This document shows, one piece after another, positions 1-12,300 of a DNA stretch of 64,000 nt (position 1 is the stretch's first letter; every line of letters begins with the position of its first letter). Made by a program: the position numbers and the translations under genes. This DNA comes from Labyrinthula sp. Ha. Lineage: Eukaryota > Sar > Bigyra > Labyrinthulida > Labyrinthulaceae. Under the pieces are notes generated by a model. It worked only from the letters and a program-made list of their open reading frames with translations, was not told the origin of the DNA and did not search any database. The stretch lies in assembly GCA_015227615.1 (NCBI GenBank), contig JAALGZ010000001.1, forward strand, positions 3,038,001 through 3,102,000. Reading direction: 5' to 3'.

Positions 1-366
1 AGAGTATTTCTGTTTGAGTACAAAAAATGTTATTCTGTTTAATACATTTTCTAAAAAGTTATATTATCTGATTTAGAAATATGATATTATGTGAAAAATA
101 AAAAGCACTCTTCATTAGCACTTAATAAAGCATCCCCTACGCTTTTTCTTGGAACTGTTAATCTACTGACATATTTCATTTTAGATTTATTTTTTTTTGG
201 TTTTTATTTGTTTTTAATTTAATAATAATTAAATTGAATTTATTCTGTTGGAATGGAGAACTGTCTGACTCTAGACTTCTCAAAAGCTTGTCCAACAAAA
301 ATCACAGACTATAAGGTTACCATCACAAGATTGCATTACCACAATAATCTCGCCAAGGTATAAATT
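1..366. other. upstream flank, no gene seen
   Basis: AT-rich stretch before the topoisomerase gene. I see no reading frame, RNA gene or repeat in it. It must hold the promoter and 5' leader of the plus-strand gene at 367. A TATAAAT string lies at about 360-366, directly before the ATG, which is too close to act as a normal TATA box for this start. Confidence 0.6.
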
Positions 367-3235
367 ATGAAAGGATCTAACAGTGGAAACCTTAAGAAAC
401 AAAGGACAGTTTTTTTGGTAGCGGAGAAGCCTTCGATTGCAAAAAGCTTTGCAGATGCTTTATGTACCTCAGCAGAAAAGTGTAATACTATAAAAAATGG
501 TCGACTCCCCCCAGTTCACATCTTCCAAGGAAAATTCAAGAACAAAACAGTTACTTTTCGAGTTAGTTCAGTTGCTGGACACCTTTTCAGTTGTGATTTC
601 CCAACTGATTACCAAGTATTTTTGTTTTCTCTTTTAATTCAGAACTGGGAACGAACTGATCCAGAAGAGTTATTTGAAGCCAAAGTTGAAGATATCCCTG
701 TCTCGAAAGGGATGCTTGGGCACATAAGGGGAGAAGGTAAGAAGGCAGACTACATCCTTCTTTGTCTTGACTGTGATCGAGAAGGTGAAAATATTGCATA
801 TGAAGTCCTTTCACTTGTATATCCTGAATATTACAAGTCTCTAGTAAAAAACTACTCTGCAAATCAAAACTTCAAAGACAAGAATCCCCTTCAGCACAAG
901 ATCTTTAGGGCTAAATTTAGTGCTCTAGCTTCAAAAGATCTTCGAAAATCCATTGAAGAAAAGAATTTAGTACAACCGAATATTAGAGAGTCACTTTCGG
1001 TAACTGCAAGACAAGAACTTGATTTGAAAATTGGAGTTGCTTTTTCCCGTTTTCAAACTCAATACCTAGGAAACAAATTTTTTCTTTCAGAATCAAAACA
1101 AGAAGCAAATAATAATACCTCTGGATATAAAACTCAGAAAATAAGAACTTCTTCTGTGGTGAGTTATGGACCTTGTCAGTTTCCTACTTTATTTTTTTGT
1201 GTTAAACGAACAAAGGAAATAGAAAGTTTTAAACCAAAAACATTTTACACTCTCCAAGCTAACCTTTCCTCTCTAGGTAAACTCTGCTAATATTTTTCTT
1301 TTTAGGAAATGTAAAAGCCCAATGGACAAAAAATAGGATATTTTCCAAACATGAAATAAATAATCTCTATAAAGCTTTTGATAGCTTAGGTGGAGATACT
1401 GTTGAAGTTTCTAATCTCTCAACAAAGAAAAAGTTTAAAAGTCCACCAGGAGCTTTAAACACAGTGGCCTTATTAAAAGCTGCCTCCACTAAACTTGCTA
1501 TGGCTCCAATTAAAGCAATGCACTTGGCGGAGTCCCTTTACTTGAGTGGAAACATTAGCTACCCGCGAACAGAGACAACAAAGTACCCGGCTTCAATAGA
1601 CCCAACTCCTATTATCAAGCAATTTCAACAAGGTGTTGTTGCTTTTTGACTTATTACTTAGATACTGGACGGGTTTTTGACACTGTTGGGAAAGTCAACT
1701 CGGGAAAAGATGTTGGTGATCACCCACCTATTACCCCTATGGGATTTAGTATGGGACTCTATGCATCTTCTTCTGAACAAGGAAGTCTTTACAGACTTAT
1801 TGTCGATAACTTTGTTGCCAGTTGGTCCGTTAAGGCAGTTTTTGAATCTACAAAAATAAGCGTTAAGCACGAATCAGAAAGCAGCTTTTCATTTAGCGCA
1901 ACTCGGGTGATAAAACTGGGGTATCTTGCGGCACTAGGTGTAACTGATGGTGGGTATGAAGAGGATGAGGAAGAAGAGAGTACCTTGATGTTGGGGTCTA
2001 GTGCGGGAATTTTATCTAATCTACAAGTTGGAACTCAACTGCCAGCCGCAATAAGTATCAAGGAGGGGCAAACAAAACCTCCGCCGCTGTTAACAGAGAG
2101 CGAGTTAATTGGGTTGATGGAGAAAAATGGAATTGGAACTGATGCTAGTATACCAACTCACATAAACAATATCATCAGTAGAGGCTATGCTGAAGTTGGT
2201 GGAGCCAAAAGACAGCTGATTCCAACAAAGCTTGGACTTGCCTTAATAAATTCATATCTTGAAGTTAATGCCTCTCTTGTTGAACCCCGAGTTAGAGCCG
2301 ACATAGAAAAACAGTGTGACTTGATTGCGACAGGAAAACTAGCAAAAAACAAAGTCGTTGGGAAAGTGCTAAATATATTTCGTTCGAAATTTCAGGAGTT
2401 CAAAGCGAATGCAAACAAGCTTGATAAAGTTTTTGAAAGATATTTCCCGAAAATGGTTGACAGACTTATGGATCTTGAGGTTTCAGCTAGGAATTCGGCC
2501 ACTGGATCAAAGGAAGGAAAACCGTGGAGCCGGCATGGAGTGACAGGACGTTACCTTATCTTTTTGCAGAGACCTGATAGGTTGTTTGACCGTGCTGAAG
2601 AGAAAAACTATCCACTGCCCAAAGGAGGATCATTTTCTGAAAGTAACGGGGTGCGATGTGCAGAGCCAGACTGCAACTTTGAAATCAGCTATTTTTCTGT
2701 AGGAGATCCTATCAGGACATTTCCAATTTGCCCCAACTGTTACTCGAAGCAAGAAGATATTAACTCAAATGAATATTTGTCATGGAGTCCTCATCCTAAA
2801 ACTCACAAGTTGATAACTTCGAGACAGGTGTCCAGTGATCCATTCCTGATTGCAGATTGTAAGAAGAAACATATTTTTCTTAACCCTGAGGGGAAAACAC
2901 TTTATTCGTTCCCAAAGAGCCTACTAAAGAGCGTCGAGGTTGCTTCCGAGGTTGATGGACATGGAAATCACATGCTCAGAGTAGTTTTTGGAGCTGATGC
3001 TAAAGCTAAGCAAGCCAATTTAGTTAACAAGGAAGTAAATGGATACCTTCGCGATGAACCACTGTGGAGTTTACTTTATAACAAAGAAGCAACGAACACG
3101 AACAAAGGCACAATGCGGGCCAAGTACAGAAAAGGTAGAGGCCGAGGAAGAGGTGGGAAGGGTAGAGGTGGAAAATCTAGTTCTGTTCGAGGTCGCGGTT
3201 CCAACCATAGAGGTCGTGGAGCAAAGCGAAGATAA
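367..3235 (+). CDS. TOP3B: DNA/RNA topoisomerase III, TOP3-beta type, four exons
   Basis: Type IA topoisomerase. It breaks and rejoins single strands through a tyrosine; TOP3-beta enzymes act on DNA and RNA. Exons 367-615, 643-1276, 1306-1632 and 1662-3235 give 927 aa. The introns are 27, 29 and 29 nt, all GT..AG; the second holds a CTAAT branch-like site. In the spliced protein the Toprim fold begins with AEKPSIAK (about 19-26) and carries LDCDREGEN (about 125-133). The active site is SYPRTET with Tyr about 380, and DHPPITP follows. One Cys pair cluster lies near CAEPDC..CPNC. The tail is a long Arg-Gly-rich RGG region, typical of TOP3-beta rather than TOP3-alpha. The first intron is a multiple of three without a stop, so retention would add nine hydrophobic residues (VFLFSLLIQ) between conserved blocks. 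It converges with G-beta 105 bp away. Confidence 0.93.
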
Positions 3236-3340
3236 AACTGTACATTGCTTTGAGATGCAAGAGATATAAATCACAGTTAATGTTGTCCTTGAGGAGGATT
3301 AAACCACGATTAAGAATATAAACCAGTGCTTCAATATACA

Positions 3341-4456
3341 CTATGCATACAGTTTGATTGGAGGATCCCAAGTGGACACAGCCAAACACTTACCTTCAGT
3401 CTGTGTAGCTAAGAAGCTAACCTTTTCTTGTTCTTTCTTGAACTTGAGTGCTTCTTCATCCATATCAGTCTGATCAATAATACTATCCCAACCATAAATA
3501 TTTCCATCTTCATAAGCAGCAAACAACAATCTTCCACTTTTACTAAATTCAATGCTTGTGACACTGATAACCATTGTGTTATGACTCTTAACATTTATTT
3601 CTTGGTGGCATCGAATATCAAAAATTCTGCAACTTGCATCATCACTTCCAGTACCAAAAGTATATCCATTACTCATAAACATTACTGAGTTTACATCACT
3701 CTCATTATTCACATATACCATCTGACTAGCACAAGGTGTTCCTGGAGACTCAGAGAACGAGACATCGCCTTTAATAGATGCAGCAGCACCTTGAGAAGCT
3801 CTCACTCTTACATCCCAAAGCTTAACTTCAGTATCGACTGAGCCAGATATAAATTCTGCGGGCTGCCCAGGTCTCGGACATACAGACATAACATCACCTC
3901 TGTGCTCCTTAAAGTAGTGCAAGGGTTTTCCAGATTCGACATCAAAATACATGCAAGTAGTATCTCCCGAACTAGAGACCAGCTTTCCCCTTTCCAAAAA
4001 TCTAGCACATGATATATAACCTTCGTGCCCTTGTAAAACCGCAGATGTTTGAGAAGTGGGTCTAATTTCAACATTATCACTAAGCGTATATAAGCTCACT
4101 GCGTTATCGAGACCCCCAGCACAGACAACCCCTGATTCAGATTGCTCAAATGCGCAAGTCATTGTATAGGGAGTCTTTGGGGTTAAAACGTTGGTTTTAT
4201 TCTTAGAAGGGGCATCCCAAACCAAAATTTTCCCATCTTGAGAGCAAGAGACCAACTTGTCCGCTGCACCTTCAGATCCTTTCTTACCCCAATGAAGAGC
4301 ATACACTTTAGAGAAGTGACCCTCAAGAGTTTTTCGGTGTGCAATTTTCTCTCCCAAACCAGTTTGATGGCTTGCCGTCGTTTCGAACCTACCGGTTTCC
4401 AACTTTGACTTCAACTCTCGTAGCTGCTTTCGAAGGTTGTGTGCATCTTGTACCAT
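3341..4456 (-). CDS. GNB: heterotrimeric G protein beta subunit (seven WD40 blades)
   Basis: Beta subunit of the heterotrimeric G protein, 371 aa in one exon. An N-terminal amphipathic coiled coil (LRKQLRELKSKLE), which pairs with G-gamma, precedes a seven-bladed WD40 propeller. Diagnostic G-beta strings are visible: KTLEGHFSKVYALHWG, CSQDGKILVWD, GGLDNAVSLY, SSGDTTC, GDVMSV, TGSDDASCR and FSKSGRLL. Blade 7 departs from the norm. The usual GSWDSFLKIWN ending is STWDPPIKLYA, and an acidic/basic insert of about a dozen residues (around DMDEEALKFKKEQEK) sits before the last strands. I tested whether the 3' end hides an intron and found the direct reading fits better. A G-alpha gene and a family C receptor lie about 50 kb away; no G-gamma gene was seen. 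Confidence 0.92.
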   Translation of the reverse strand: MVQDAHNLRKQLRELKSKLETGRFETTASHQTGLGEKIAHRKTLEGHFSKVYALHWGKKGSEGAADKLVSCSQDGKILVWDAPSKNKTNVLTPKTPYTMTCAFEQSESGVVCAGGLDNAVSLYTLSDNVEIRPTSQTSAVLQGHEGYISCARFLERGKLVSSSGDTTCMYFDVESGKPLHYFKEHRGDVMSVCPRPGQPAEFISGSVDTEVKLWDVRVRASQGAAASIKGDVSFSESPGTPCASQMVYVNNESDVNSVMFMSNGYTFGTGSDDASCRIFDIRCHQEINVKSHNTMVISVTSIEFSKSGRLLFAAYEDGNIYGWDSIIDQTDMDEEALKFKKEQEKVSFLATQTEGKCLAVSTWDPPIKLYA

Positions 4457-5665
4457 GTTTTATAAGATCGAATTAAATAAGACTTCCAGTTGTGTATCGA
4501 TTTTCTATTTGACTGGATGCGTGTTCGCGTTACAATAACAGAAGACAAGGGATTTCAAATATGAAATAGATGCTCAATGTATTGCTTATCAAGTTTTCTC
4601 TTAATCGAATGTGTTGTATCAGGAGTTGATTTATAGAATTGCACTGTATATATGCCAAGTTCTTTGTCGAACTTATCTCGCTGAATCTACTAACCGTTTA
4701 CCTTATATTCCCATTGGCTACTCGGCGGCGTATGAGAATCAAGTATCCTCTAGAAAAACGTTGTATAACTTTGAGACGCGGCAAGACCAGGTTGAAACCG
4801 TTAGGGAGTAATCCTTAAGGATTCTATTATAATGATGGAAAATGAATTTCTATAGTATCATACTCCCAAAATGTACTTAACTCTAGTGGAATAATACTAT
4901 TGGTCCAACAAATATTTTTGTTGTTTTCTTTGTAGAAGACGAAGGAAACAATTATGGTTAAGTAGCTTTGAAAGCTTTTTTTGTTTCTAAACTAAGACAA
5001 TGAGATTAAAAATTAGTACGCTGAGTGTTCTTTGGAAGTATCTACAACCACAATTTTCACAGATATGAGTTCTGTCTGATTAGGCATTTGAACCAAGTGT
5101 GTCTTCGTCGGTTAAGAGAAGTGCTTTTCAAGCTGGTATCTACTGAGAAAATTGAAAAAGTTAATTTTCCTGTTGTTTTGTTTTCTTAAGTCGCAGAGAT
5201 TGGTTCTAGGTTATAAACTTTTTTTTCAATCATTCTTCTTTCCAACAGAAAGTGACATCATTTGTCAGCCATTCAATGTTGTTTCTAAAAAGGAAGACCT
5301 CACTAGATTCTCATGTACTCAATATAGATGACACAAAGGAAAGATAACTGAACATTTAAACTCATATCAAACGTGATGGAAACCAAAAAAAGAGCCATTA
5401 TGTCTTAATACATCAAATTAGATAGTTTATTTCAGTACCATAGCAGATGCTGAAAAAAAGATTCTGAAAAACATAAATCATTTCAAATGCTTCCGGAGCA
5501 GTCCGTTGCATCTGAATGTATTCCATTTGAACAAACACTGCAGCAAGGACTAGGGAGACTTAATAAGAGTTCTACATATCAATTATGATGAAGTTCTTGG
5601 GTACCTACCCACATTCATTCTGACATATTTGTGAAATTTTAAAGCTTAGTGAACCCCATTACAAG

Positions 5666-5998
5666 ATGGGCGTCAACTCAGTTTCTACTCGGGCGAGACC
5701 TTTTAAGCTCACACGTGGAAAAATCTGGCAACTCTTTCTCTTCAGTTTGTTAACCAGGGCCTTTAATGTTCTGTTCTTAATGCTCTTATCACGGTTGATT
5801 TCTTCTTTTAATTCTCGTTATCTTTTTGTTATATTATGTTGGCTCTTATTGGTCTTTTTGGTCATTCAAGAGGCACCAATCAGATTACTATTAACTAACC
5901 AATTATATTCTTCAATCTATTATTACTGCGCAAGGGAAAAATACTTTCTCATAATACCACACACGCCGTCGCACACAGGTTCGAATTTACTCCTCTAA
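5666..5998 (+). CDS. uncertain small hydrophobic reading frame
   Basis: An ATG frame of 110 aa in otherwise non-coding DNA. Residues about 20-70 form two long hydrophobic stretches (QLFLFSLLTRAFNVLFLMLL and YLFVILCWLLLVFLVI), so a product would be a small membrane protein. The first stretch faintly recalls the N-terminal helix of the GPI mannosyltransferase PIG-V family, but the rest does not follow that family and no downstream exons were recognised. It may be chance, since T-rich DNA yields hydrophobic codons. Treat it as unproven. Confidence 0.15.
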   Translation: MGVNSVSTRARPFKLTRGKIWQLFLFSLLTRAFNVLFLMLLSRLISSFNSRYLFVILCWLLLVFLVIQEAPIRLLLTNQLYSSIYYYCAREKYFLIIPHTPSHTGSNLLL

Positions 5999-6768
5999 TT
6001 TATATGCAGATGTGCTAAAATTATTCAAGCTTCAATGCACCAGAGAACTTCATCATCTATAATCTTATGGTGCTGCTATCTAACTTGATGCTCGATGCTA
6101 AATCTATTTTATCCAGTAACTGTTATGTTAAATTGTTCCTATCGCCACTATAACCCAAAAGGTAAAGTAACCACTATCCGAAGCTCTGTCCTAACCAATT
6201 CTATGAATTTCTAAAGAACACATTGATCAGAATTCATAGAGAAACCATTGTAAGATCTTGCTGAATTTATATTTGTTTTTCTGATCCTCTATCTAGTAAA
6301 AATAAATAAATAAAAATTCTAAAATTTAACTGTAAAATATGAAATGATGCTCCGGTTTACGTAAGATGAAAACACGGTGACAACTTTTTTAAAAGTTAAG
6401 ATATTACTGGATTATGGGCACATACTTTATTTTTTCATAGCTTCAAACTATTTAATCCGTAAACTCCACAATTAACATTGAGGAAAAAGTAGCAGAGCTT
6501 CTGACCTTCCTCAAGGGGTGTGAGGCATGATATTATAAGACTTGTAAGGTATACAACGCAAATAGGTTTCAAAATGGAGAATAACTCCTGCAAAATTCTC
6601 TTGCACTTACTTAGTACAAAGACTGTATGAAAATAGCGAAATTGAATTTGTGATTATTTCCAAAAGTTAAAGGCCTTAAAAAAAGCTTTCTTTCTGAGAC
6701 AAGATTCTGATTTAGTACTTGGTTATGCCATATTTCCTAATGGTGTATTACCACACAAGTAATCCAAG

Positions 6769-6778
6769 TTAACGGTTA
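6769..6778. promoter_or_regulatory. TTAACGGTTA motif upstream of gamma-tubulin
   Basis: The decamer TTAACGGTTA ends 23 nt before the gamma-tubulin ATG. It matches the known Myb-type recognition core (T/C)AACGG and shares nine bases (TAACGGTTA) with the site upstream of the beta-lactamase-like gene. Function is inferred from recurrence near starts only. Confidence 0.3.
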
Positions 6779-6801
6779 TCATTTGTAGAATAGTGCAAAG
6801 A

Positions 6802-8338
6802 ATGCCTCGTGAAATTATAACACTTCAGATTGGGCAATGTGGTAATCAAAGTAAAATTACTTTTGAACATGAGTTATAGTCGGAAGCGAGTTTTGGAAGC
6901 GTCTAATTGCGGAACATGGTATCAGTGCGGAAGGTGTTCTTCAACCGTTTGCAGTTAATGGCGACGACAAGAAAGATGTATTTTTTTACCAAGCAGGTAC
7001 ACTTTTCTTGGAGTTTATGCTTAGATGATGAACATTATATTCCAAGAGCTATTCTAATGGACCTAGAACCGCGTGTCATCAATGGCATTCAAAACTCCTC
7101 CTACAAACAACTTTTTAACGCGGAGAATATCTTTGTTTCCAAAGAAGGTGGTGGTGCAGGAAACAACTGGGCTTCTGGGTACGCTCAAGCAGAATCTCTT
7201 CACGAAGACATTATTGATATAATAGACAGAGAAGCCGAAAACAGTGAAAGCCTAGAAGGCTTCGTTCTCTGTCATTCCATTGCAGGCGGAACAGGTTCTG
7301 GGATGGGGTCTTACATCTTGGAAAAATTAAATGAGCGTTTTCCTAAAAAGCTTATCCAAACATATTCGGTTTTTCCTAATCAAAGTAATGAAGTATTTTT
7401 TTGTTCTTTCTTCTTAGCCTCTAGCTTGCGGGGAGTGTTGGAACTAGTGACGTTGTGGTTCAACCCTATAACTGCATTCTTTCGCTTAAGCGATTAACAC
7501 AAAATGCAGATTGTGTGGTAGTTTTAGATAATACCGCTCTAAATAGGATTGCAACCGAAAGACTGAGGATAGATAATCCGAGTGTAAGCCAGTTGAATAG
7601 CTTAGTGAGCACTGTCATGGCCGCAAGTACTACTACGCTGAGATATCCAGGTTACATGAACAATGACCTTGTAGGAATAGTTGCTTCTTTAATCCCAACA
7701 CCTAGATGCCATTTCTTGATGACCGGATACACACCTCTTACTATGATGTCAGAGCCACAGACTTCATCTACGATTCGTAAAACTACAGTTCTGGATGTTA
7801 TGAGGCGACTTCTGCAGACTAAGAACATCATGGTCAGTGCAAGTACTAGAAATAACGGATGCTACATAAGTGCATTAAATATTATCCAAGGGGATGTAGA
7901 CCCTACCCAAGTTCACAAAGCTTTGCAAAGAATACGTGAGAGGAAACTTGCAAGTTTCATACCTTGGTATATAAGCTAGAATTATAATATTGTAGGGGTC
8001 CGGCCAGTATTCAAGTTGCCCTTTCTAGAAAGAGTCCATACATTGACACTCCTCACAAAGTATCAGGATTAATGCTTGCAAATCATACCTGCATGAAAGA
8101 ACTCTTTAACAGAGCAGTGAACCAATTTGAGCTATTGAGAAAGAGAAATGCGTTTATTGACAACTACCAGAAGCAACCTATGTTTAGTGACAGCTTGGAT
8201 GAGTTTGATGATTCACGGAATGTTGTTGTCGACCTGGCAAACGAGTACAAAGCAAATGAGTCTGTGGATTATATCAATTATGGTTTAAAGAAGGAACAAG
8301 AGGTTATCAAGCGATATGAAGCCTCCGAGACTAAATGA
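6802..8338 (+). CDS. TUBG: gamma-tubulin, five exons
   Basis: Gamma-tubulin, the GTP-binding core of the ring complex that nucleates microtubules at basal bodies and spindle poles. Exons 6802-6850, 6880-6996, 7025-7392, 7425-7966 and 7996-8338 give 472 aa, slightly longer than the usual 450-460. The introns are 29, 28, 32 and 29 nt. The start [16 protein letters not shown] is the family N-terminus. Other family strings are [12 protein letters not shown], the tubulin signature [43 protein letters not shown] and [13 protein letters not shown]. Only the spliced frames restore the SDVVVQPYN and [19 protein letters not shown] blocks. The third acceptor could be read as either of two nearby AGs; 7424 restores the frame without a stop. 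The gene converges on its neighbour with 47 bp between stops. Confidence 0.95.
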
Positions 8339-8385
8339 TTCTATGCTCATCAACAATAAACAAACCTAACACACTTCTCCTATAA

Positions 8386-9396
8386 CTAATTTCTTGCGAT
8401 CAGGTTTCTTAAGCCTTGTCCTGCAATCCTCTTCTTCTCTGCTTGAACAGCAGCATCTACCCAGAACACTCTTCCCGGACTTATTCCAATCGCAGCAGGA
8501 CCTCCGGTTTCCACATCATCTTTTGCTTTTTCCATAGCAGCCTGCATCATTTTCATCGCAACTTTAACCTTATACTCTGCATCAATCAAACTCTTCTTCA
8601 AATCCTGCTTGAAAGCTGCATCTCCCTGTAACTCCTTCAAACGAAAAAAAGCCTTCTGTCTTTTAATCATTCCAACTTTTCTATTTCCATTCTCATCCAA
8701 GACTCCATTATCGAAATCATCCATAATCTGCTGTTGCTGCGCCATCTGTCCCTGGTAAGCTGCTATCTTTGCCTGAATTTCAGCCAAAGCTGCCTGTGCT
8801 AGCTCCAATTGTTGCCTTTCTGGAGAATTGATAGCCGCTCCTTCTTTGATTGCTCTACCTTTGAAGATAAAATCCGCAGCATTGGATACCCGTTTGAATT
8901 GGTAGATCAGATACTCAAGCATAGAAATACTCCCATCTTTGTTGAAGTCCACTTTTTCAGTGAGTTCTTGCTTTCTAGCGACAGCTGTCATCATAGATGG
9001 CATTGAGATACTAAAAAAGTCAATTTCACTCCACTTTTTCATCACTGGCTTTCCGTTCACACGGACAATTTCTCCGTTCGCATCTCTGTCCTCAGTTTCC
9101 TGTGTCTCCACAGCTTTGCAAAGCTTCTCAAAAAAAAGAAGAGCCCATTCGAAGTCATTGAGGTTTGAGCTTTCCTTGTACTTGTGCAGATAAATTACGC
9201 CCTGCATCTGCATGTCCACGCTCTTCATAACTTCCCAAGCAACCTCGAAAATGAAAGGAGCTTGTGTGCCAATCTCTTCCCAGTAAGCATCCATAAAAGC
9301 CATTGCCTGTTCACTGAAGGGTGAGTTTGCTACCTCCATGAAAAACTCTTTCTGTGCATCATCTAGTTTGTTGTAAGCTACTGCTGGTGAGTCCAT
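8386..9396 (-). CDS. EF-hand calcium-binding coiled-coil protein
   Basis: A single-exon protein of 336 aa, family not firmly recognised. One canonical 12-residue EF-hand loop is clear at residues 150-161 (DFNKDGSISMLE), with acidic ligands at positions 1, 5 and 12 and Gly at 6. The preceding part is helical and rich in aromatic residues. From about 198 to 300 it is Ala/Gln/Lys-rich and likely a long coiled coil (for example IQAKIAAYQGQMAQQQQ). No signal peptide or membrane segment is seen, so it is probably a soluble cytoplasmic calcium sensor or structural protein. Slime-mould CBP40-type proteins share a coiled-coil-plus-EF-hand plan, but the domain order differs, so I do not equate them. 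It ends 47 bp from gamma-tubulin. Confidence 0.75.
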   Translation of the reverse strand: MDSPAVAYNKLDDAQKEFFMEVANSPFSEQAMAFMDAYWEEIGTQAPFIFEVAWEVMKSVDMQMQGVIYLHKYKESSNLNDFEWALLFFEKLCKAVETQETEDRDANGEIVRVNGKPVMKKWSEIDFFSISMPSMMTAVARKQELTEKVDFNKDGSISMLEYLIYQFKRVSNAADFIFKGRAIKEGAAINSPERQQLELAQAALAEIQAKIAAYQGQMAQQQQIMDDFDNGVLDENGNRKVGMIKRQKAFFRLKELQGDAAFKQDLKKSLIDAEYKVKVAMKMMQAAMEKAKDDVETGGPAAIGISPGRVFWVDAAVQAEKKRIAGQGLRNLIARN

Positions 9397-12300
9397 TTTT
9401 CTCCTTATGAAATTGTAACGTGTTTCTCTCTAAATCAGTGTTTTGTCTTGATGCTCGAAGTGAAAATAACACTGACTCTTTTTGCGACGTATTTTTCTTG
9501 AATTTTAGCACAATAATACTATTAACGGATAATCTTGGTATAGAAGTGGGGTTCTTAATGTATAACTGGTACTTATCGTAATCAACTTTTCCTGATCTTC
9601 TTAATACGGTACTGTCCTCTCAAGATTTACCGTTACGTAGCGGTATAGCAGAAATGAAGTTTTTGATGGAATATTATGCACTCACAGACGTTAGTGTTTT
9701 TAGCGGAATTACTTGCAGTTACAGTAGAAGTTTTATTGAGTTATCTGAATAGAGATACTATTATATGCATTTTTACTGTTAGACAACGATATTGCCGTGT
9801 AAATAAGTTTCGATAAGAAATAAAATATAAAAAGGTCGTATTGAAATCGAGAAACAAATCCCGGTTTACAGTCTTTGTTCATATTTCCCGGAAGTTTATG
9901 GTCTTCAAGAACCTTAGGAGGTTTTTGAACAGCAGGGATTTCTTTTTCGTTTCAGCAGCAATTATAGCAGAACAAAGAGTAAAAGATTAATGACGAAATT
10001 AATACTTCAGAACAATTAAAATAAGAAGCCCAGAAGATAGTTGCTTAGTAACGAACTCAGAGCTTAGCTTAGCTTGTAGTTTTCTTTAAGACAACTTTTG
10101 AAGTATTGTGACGATTTAAGCTAAACTTATGGTTTATTTCCGGCCAAAGCAGGTAAACTTTACTCGCTAAAGAGAACGTATATGAGGCATACTGAGCACA
10201 AGAAATATTAGCTTGAAGTACCTCAATATCAAAAATTGAAAACGTGTTTTGTTCTCTATTCAAATTGCTCAACTATCTGCCTGAACGTATGAATCAGTAT
10301 GACTCTACCTAAAAAATTACTGTCTTACCCTAATTATTTCTTACAATATTCTCATGTATTGAAAGGAAAACCTTGCTATGGCCATGAATGTAGTTCGATA
10401 CTGAATTGTCTGAAAACCTCTTACGTTATTCTTAAGACTTAGTGTTTGAGCCATGTAAAGAGATGAAATCTCATTGCGTAGCTCCCAGTGGGAGAAGAAC
10501 GTATTTTCTACGTTTTCTTGTGAACTATACAGAAGAGATGTTCCCTCGCTAAAAGGTGAAGCTTTAATTTTAAGCAACTGTAACAACACTAACCTAGCTA
10601 TCTTCTAAAGTGAACTCACAACACTTATACTTTTCTAATAGTATTTCTTTCCTATCAGTGGTTCTCGCACTCTTGACCGAATAGTAACATATCTGCTCTA
10701 AAAGCAGGATATTTTTCAGTTTTCTTTGTGAATAACATTACTTTTCTCTCAATATCTTTTAAAAAAGTTATCATCATTTAGAGGTCTGGTAAGAATGGTT
10801 TAGTACATGAACACAGCCTGGGCTTCCTTTAACCTTAATCTCTTCATTTATTATAAGCCATTTTCGTTCGCTTGGAAAAAATAATTGTTTACTTTGATAG
10901 TAGCAAACATCTTTGACATGGTGTGCTCTCTTGTTCTGTATTAATTATATAGTTTTGAGATTACTAACTAGATACTAGGAGATATTGTGAGATAAATAGA
11001 TTATACCAAGGTTTGGAACTGCGCATGCTTTGGTTTTAGAGCATTGAATAAAGCCGCGTAGAGCCTCTGATTTCAAAATAAAGAACCATCTATAGAGGCC
11101 AAAATATTTTACGGTTGATTTAATTTTTTTTACCTTATGCGCTTTGTTAAATATGTTTGCCCTAGTTTTTTAGTATTCCGCGGAGCCGATTTGTTAACTT
11201 CTTCTCAGACTTTATAGAGAGGTAAATTGCGTTCCGGACGTTACTATAGAAAAACAACCTTATAACGCATTTTCCCTTGTAAATATACCTAAAACATGAC
11301 TATTTATATTTTATTTAGGCGGAACTGTTGATTTGATGTCTGATCTTATAAATTAATGTAGGATGAATAAAAACATTTTGAAACGGAGAGCCTTTTAGGA
11401 AATTGTCTTTGAGTTTTGTTAGCGTTAGTCTGACAGATACTGGTATTTGCTAAGCATTTTGTGTGAGTTTCCGCATAGGCATGTAGATTCAGGTTATCAG
11501 GTTTGTTCCAGTGGTACTGTCTTTAGGTTTGAGATGCCTCTTAGGTTCTTAATATACTGTTAATGGCCAATCTTCATACTTCTCTATCCAATGTACATAT
11601 ATCCTTAATCGACAAACTATTTTGCTGCAGTAACTACTCTTGGATTCTAGTTTAATTTTAGCTTTGTTTCAAATTAGAAAATTCTAGACTACTTCAGAAT
11701 TGATTCATGTCTTACTATTAAACTGCTTAGGTGTCAACAATTTTTTTCCTTACCTGAGGATTCTTTTAAGTATCATATTCTAAGTTTGTGGAATTATTTT
11801 TTAGTAATGTTGCATTATTGACTTCGAATTAATTTATCAAAAATAACCAGGGGGTGTTGATAACTATTAATAGGTCTGCATCTCTATATTCTGTTAAATC
11901 CCACATGCGAGGTAACCAGTTGTGTACACTAACATGAGCCCAAAGCAGTAAAAATTCATTTTCTAGCTACAGTTCTCTAAGTGACACTACTCCTTGGGAG
12001 AATTGATACATATATGGCCAGAATTATACCTAAAACAATTTATCTTTACACTTTCGCTTAGGTCCTAAGTGTAATTTATCTTGGACTTCCGATGATAGAT
12101 GTCTCTTGACAATATGTTTCAACTAGACTGTTTAAGAGCGGAGATTTGAGCAAGCAGAGTTACGGTGGTTAATATGGATTTAAGCTGTTACCTAGTAACA
12201 TAAACTGAGCTCAAATCTTGAAGTTTATGGTATTCAAAGAATATTTACTCTTTAAACCTGATGGGTTATTATAATCATTTTCAGCAAATATAGCTAACAA

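Larger units (their letters stand above)
4457..6801. other. intergenic tract between G-beta and gamma-tubulin
   Basis: About 2.3 kb separating two divergently transcribed genes, AT-rich. It holds one hydrophobic reading frame (listed separately at 5666-5998) and a TTAACGGTTA motif next to the gamma-tubulin start (listed separately). Another CCGTTAG lies near 4798. I see nothing else that I can support. Confidence 0.5.

Noticed and set aside
3341-3420. Possible short intron near the 3' end of G-beta
   Set aside because: GT and AG pairs exist, but the unspliced reading VSFLATQTEGKCLAVSTWD aligns with the family and needs no intron.
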